A DNA stretch of 64,000 nucleotides from Nocardia crassostreae. GTDB taxonomy: Bacteria > Actinomycetota > Actinomycetes > Mycobacteriales > Mycobacteriaceae. The DNA lies in contig NZ_BDCH01000014.1 in the NCBI RefSeq assembly GCF_001613405.1, positions 310,001-374,000 on the forward strand, written 5' to 3'. The translations under genes and the position numbers were made by a program. A model generated the notes under the pieces. The model had not been told where the DNA came from, ran no database searches, and worked only from the letters and a program-made list of their open reading frames with translations. Positions 62,778 through 64,000 of the stretch are shown here, piece by piece; position 1 is the stretch's first letter; each line of letters starts with the position of its first letter.

Positions 62778-64000
62778 ATGACCAAGCCAGCGACACCGGA
62801 AACGGTATCGGCAACAGTAGGACTGTCCGCCGCCATCGCCGCCCGTGCGGCGCGGGAACCGGATGCGGTGGCCCTGGTGTGCGCGGGGCGGGAGACGACC
62901 TTCGCCACCCTGCACCAGGTCTCGTGCCGGGTCGCCAATGCGCTGCTGGCGGCCGGACTCACGCCGGGGGCGCGGATCGGATATCTCGGCCGCGACAGCG
63001 AGCGGCTCTATCAGCTGCTCATCGCCGCCGCGGATATCGGCGTCGTGCTGGTGCCGGTCAACTGGCGGCTCACGGGCACCGAAATCGCGTACATCCTGGC
63101 CGATTCCGAATGCCGCCTGCTGTTCACCGACGCCGCCGACGAGGCGGTCGCCGTCCAGGCCACGCAGGGTCTCGACGAGCGGGTGGAGTTGGTGCGCATG
63201 GATTCCGGCGGTGTCGCGGGCGCGGGCTTCGCCGCCTGGTACGCCCCCTACGCCAACCATCGTCCGCCCGCCACATCCGACCGGCAGCGGGCGCTGCTGC
63301 AGATGTACACCAGCGGCACCACCGGCAACCCCAAGGGCGTGGTCATCCCGCAACAGAGCCTGTTCGCGGTGCGCGAGGTGCGCGACAGCTCGGATATGCC
63401 GTGGCTCGAGGTACCGCCGGAAGATCGTTGCCTGGTCCTGATTCCCGGCTTCCACATCGCCGGTCTGGCCTGGGCGGTGCAGGGCCTGCTCGACGGGGTC
63501 ACCACCGTCGTCCTGCCCGAGTACACCCCGGCCGCCGCACTGGACGCCATCCGCACCCTCGGCATCACCGCCGTCTGCGGAGTCCCGGTCATGCTGCTGC
63601 TGGTGCTGGCCGAACCGGGCGTCACCCCCGCGGATTTCACCGGCCTGCGCCAGGTCGCCTACGGCGGCTCCCCCATGCCCGAACAGATGCTCGCCCTGTG
63701 CATGTCGCTCTACGGCTGCGAATTCCTCCAGTTCTACGGCATGACCGAAACCGCCACCCCCATCACCTTCCTGCCGCCGTGCGACCACACCCCCGGCAAT
63801 CCGCGCCTGCGTTCGGCCGGGGCCGCCTACGCCGGATCCGAGATCATGATCCTGGACAAGGCCGGAAATGCCTTGCCGCCCGACGAAATCGGCGAAGTCG
63901 TGGTGCGCGGCCCCGCCATGATGCTCGAGCACTTCCGCAACCCCTGCGCCACCGCCGACACCCTGGTCGACGGCTGGCTGCACACCGGCGACGCGGGCCG
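62778..64000 (+). CDS. AMP-dependent acyl-CoA synthetase (partial, C-terminus off the window)
   Basis: About 407 residues are visible before the window ends. From the ATG at 62778: TFATLHQVSCRVANALLAAG, the adenylation P-loop MYTSGTTGNPKGVVIPQQSL near residue 176-195, LQFYGMTETATPITFLPP near 317, and GWLHTGDAG at the edge, so the C-terminal domain with the catalytic Lys is missing from view. It is an ANL ligase of the FadD3/FadD13-like length class. Paired divergently with the AtoE-like transporter, it probably activates a short or medium acid taken up by it. Confidence 0.9.
   Translation, partial: MTKPATPETVSATVGLSAAIAARAAREPDAVALVCAGRETTFATLHQVSCRVANALLAAGLTPGARIGYLGRDSERLYQLLIAAADIGVVLVPVNWRLTGTEIAYILADSECRLLFTDAADEAVAVQATQGLDERVELVRMDSGGVAGAGFAAWYAPYANHRPPATSDRQRALLQMYTSGTTGNPKGVVIPQQSLFAVREVRDSSDMPWLEVPPEDRCLVLIPGFHIAGLAWAVQGLLDGVTTVVLPEYTPAAALDAIRTLGITAVCGVPVMLLLVLAEPGVTPADFTGLRQVAYGGSPMPEQMLALCMSLYGCEFLQFYGMTETATPITFLPPCDHTPGNPRLRSAGAAYAGSEIMILDKAGNALPPDEIGEVVVRGPAMMLEHFRNPCATADTLVDGWLHTGDAG

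Noticed and set aside
62766..63983. A 405-codon open frame on the minus strand opposite the acyl-CoA synthetase
   Set aside because: The plus strand in this interval encodes a clear ANL ligase. The minus frame has Gly/Gln/His-rich sequence without motifs, a usual shadow in high-GC DNA.

Overview
The window is a high-GC actinobacterial chromosome segment, most likely from Nocardia or a close relative in the Mycobacteriales. The evidence is the mycothiol ligase gene mshC, codons rich in third-position G/C, frequent GTG starts, a DmdR/IdeR-like iron box, and a gene order that, from memory, matches the Mycobacterium tuberculosis block Rv2130c to Rv2141c: mshC, SCO1664-like, DUF3090, histidine phosphatase, uppP, then lppL, DUF5703, pyrD, then TB18.6 and an M20 peptidase. 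In this window other genes interrupt that block. I see no rRNA, tRNA, CRISPR array, insertion sequence or prophage.

Layout. 1-9.6 kb: an SCO6745-like gene cut by the window edge, a YdjM-type membrane protein, a phosphoribosyltransferase, cyclophilin, a P450, an epoxide-hydrolase-like enzyme, a thiolase-like/crotonase fusion and two gene remnants. 9.6-14 kb: the mshC-to-uppP block. 14.3-18.5 kb: an aldo/keto reductase and the haem-uptake operon hmuTUV behind an iron box. 18.5-25 kb: an HD protein, an MTB12-like lipoprotein with an MMPL transporter, and lppL-DUF5703-pyrD. 25-30 kb: an unusual cluster of three tandem small paralogues, a PfkB-fold protein with an extra N-terminal domain and no catalytic Asp, and two GTP cyclohydrolase II-like proteins with hydrophobic C-terminal tails. 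30-39.7 kb: a FadD15-like ligase, an M20 peptidase, an FAD monooxygenase, and an HxlR/dehydrogenase pair. 34.7-41.2 kb also holds two paralogous helical proteins. 41.9-48.9 kb: a glycosyltransferase, a Coq4-like protein, a broken acetyltransferase, a secreted hydrolase, a pentapeptide protein and a methyltransferase. 49-64 kb: mostly regulator/target pairs (TetR with KAS III, WYL with epoxide hydrolase, SARP-AfsR with a DHA2 exporter, SoxR with an MFS exporter), then AtoE and an acyl-CoA synthetase cut by the window end.

Two features stand out. First, an 81-bp palindromic element occurs four times in intergenic DNA, three of them between convergent genes. I do not recognise it as a described family. 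Second, there are many gene scars: in-frame internal deletions in hmuU and the histidine phosphatase, a TB18.6 stub joined to a foreign tail, an FAD monooxygenase joined to a short-chain dehydrogenase fragment, a frameshift in the SCO1664-like gene, a stop codon in a GNAT gene, and crotonase and deazaflavin-reductase remnants. These are either genuine gene decay or assembly error; only reads can decide.

The best candidate for an undescribed system is the 25.1-29.9 kb cluster (small paralogues, PfkB-like protein, two tail-anchored RibA-like proteins). Its function is unknown; the case rests on domain architecture and proximity only.
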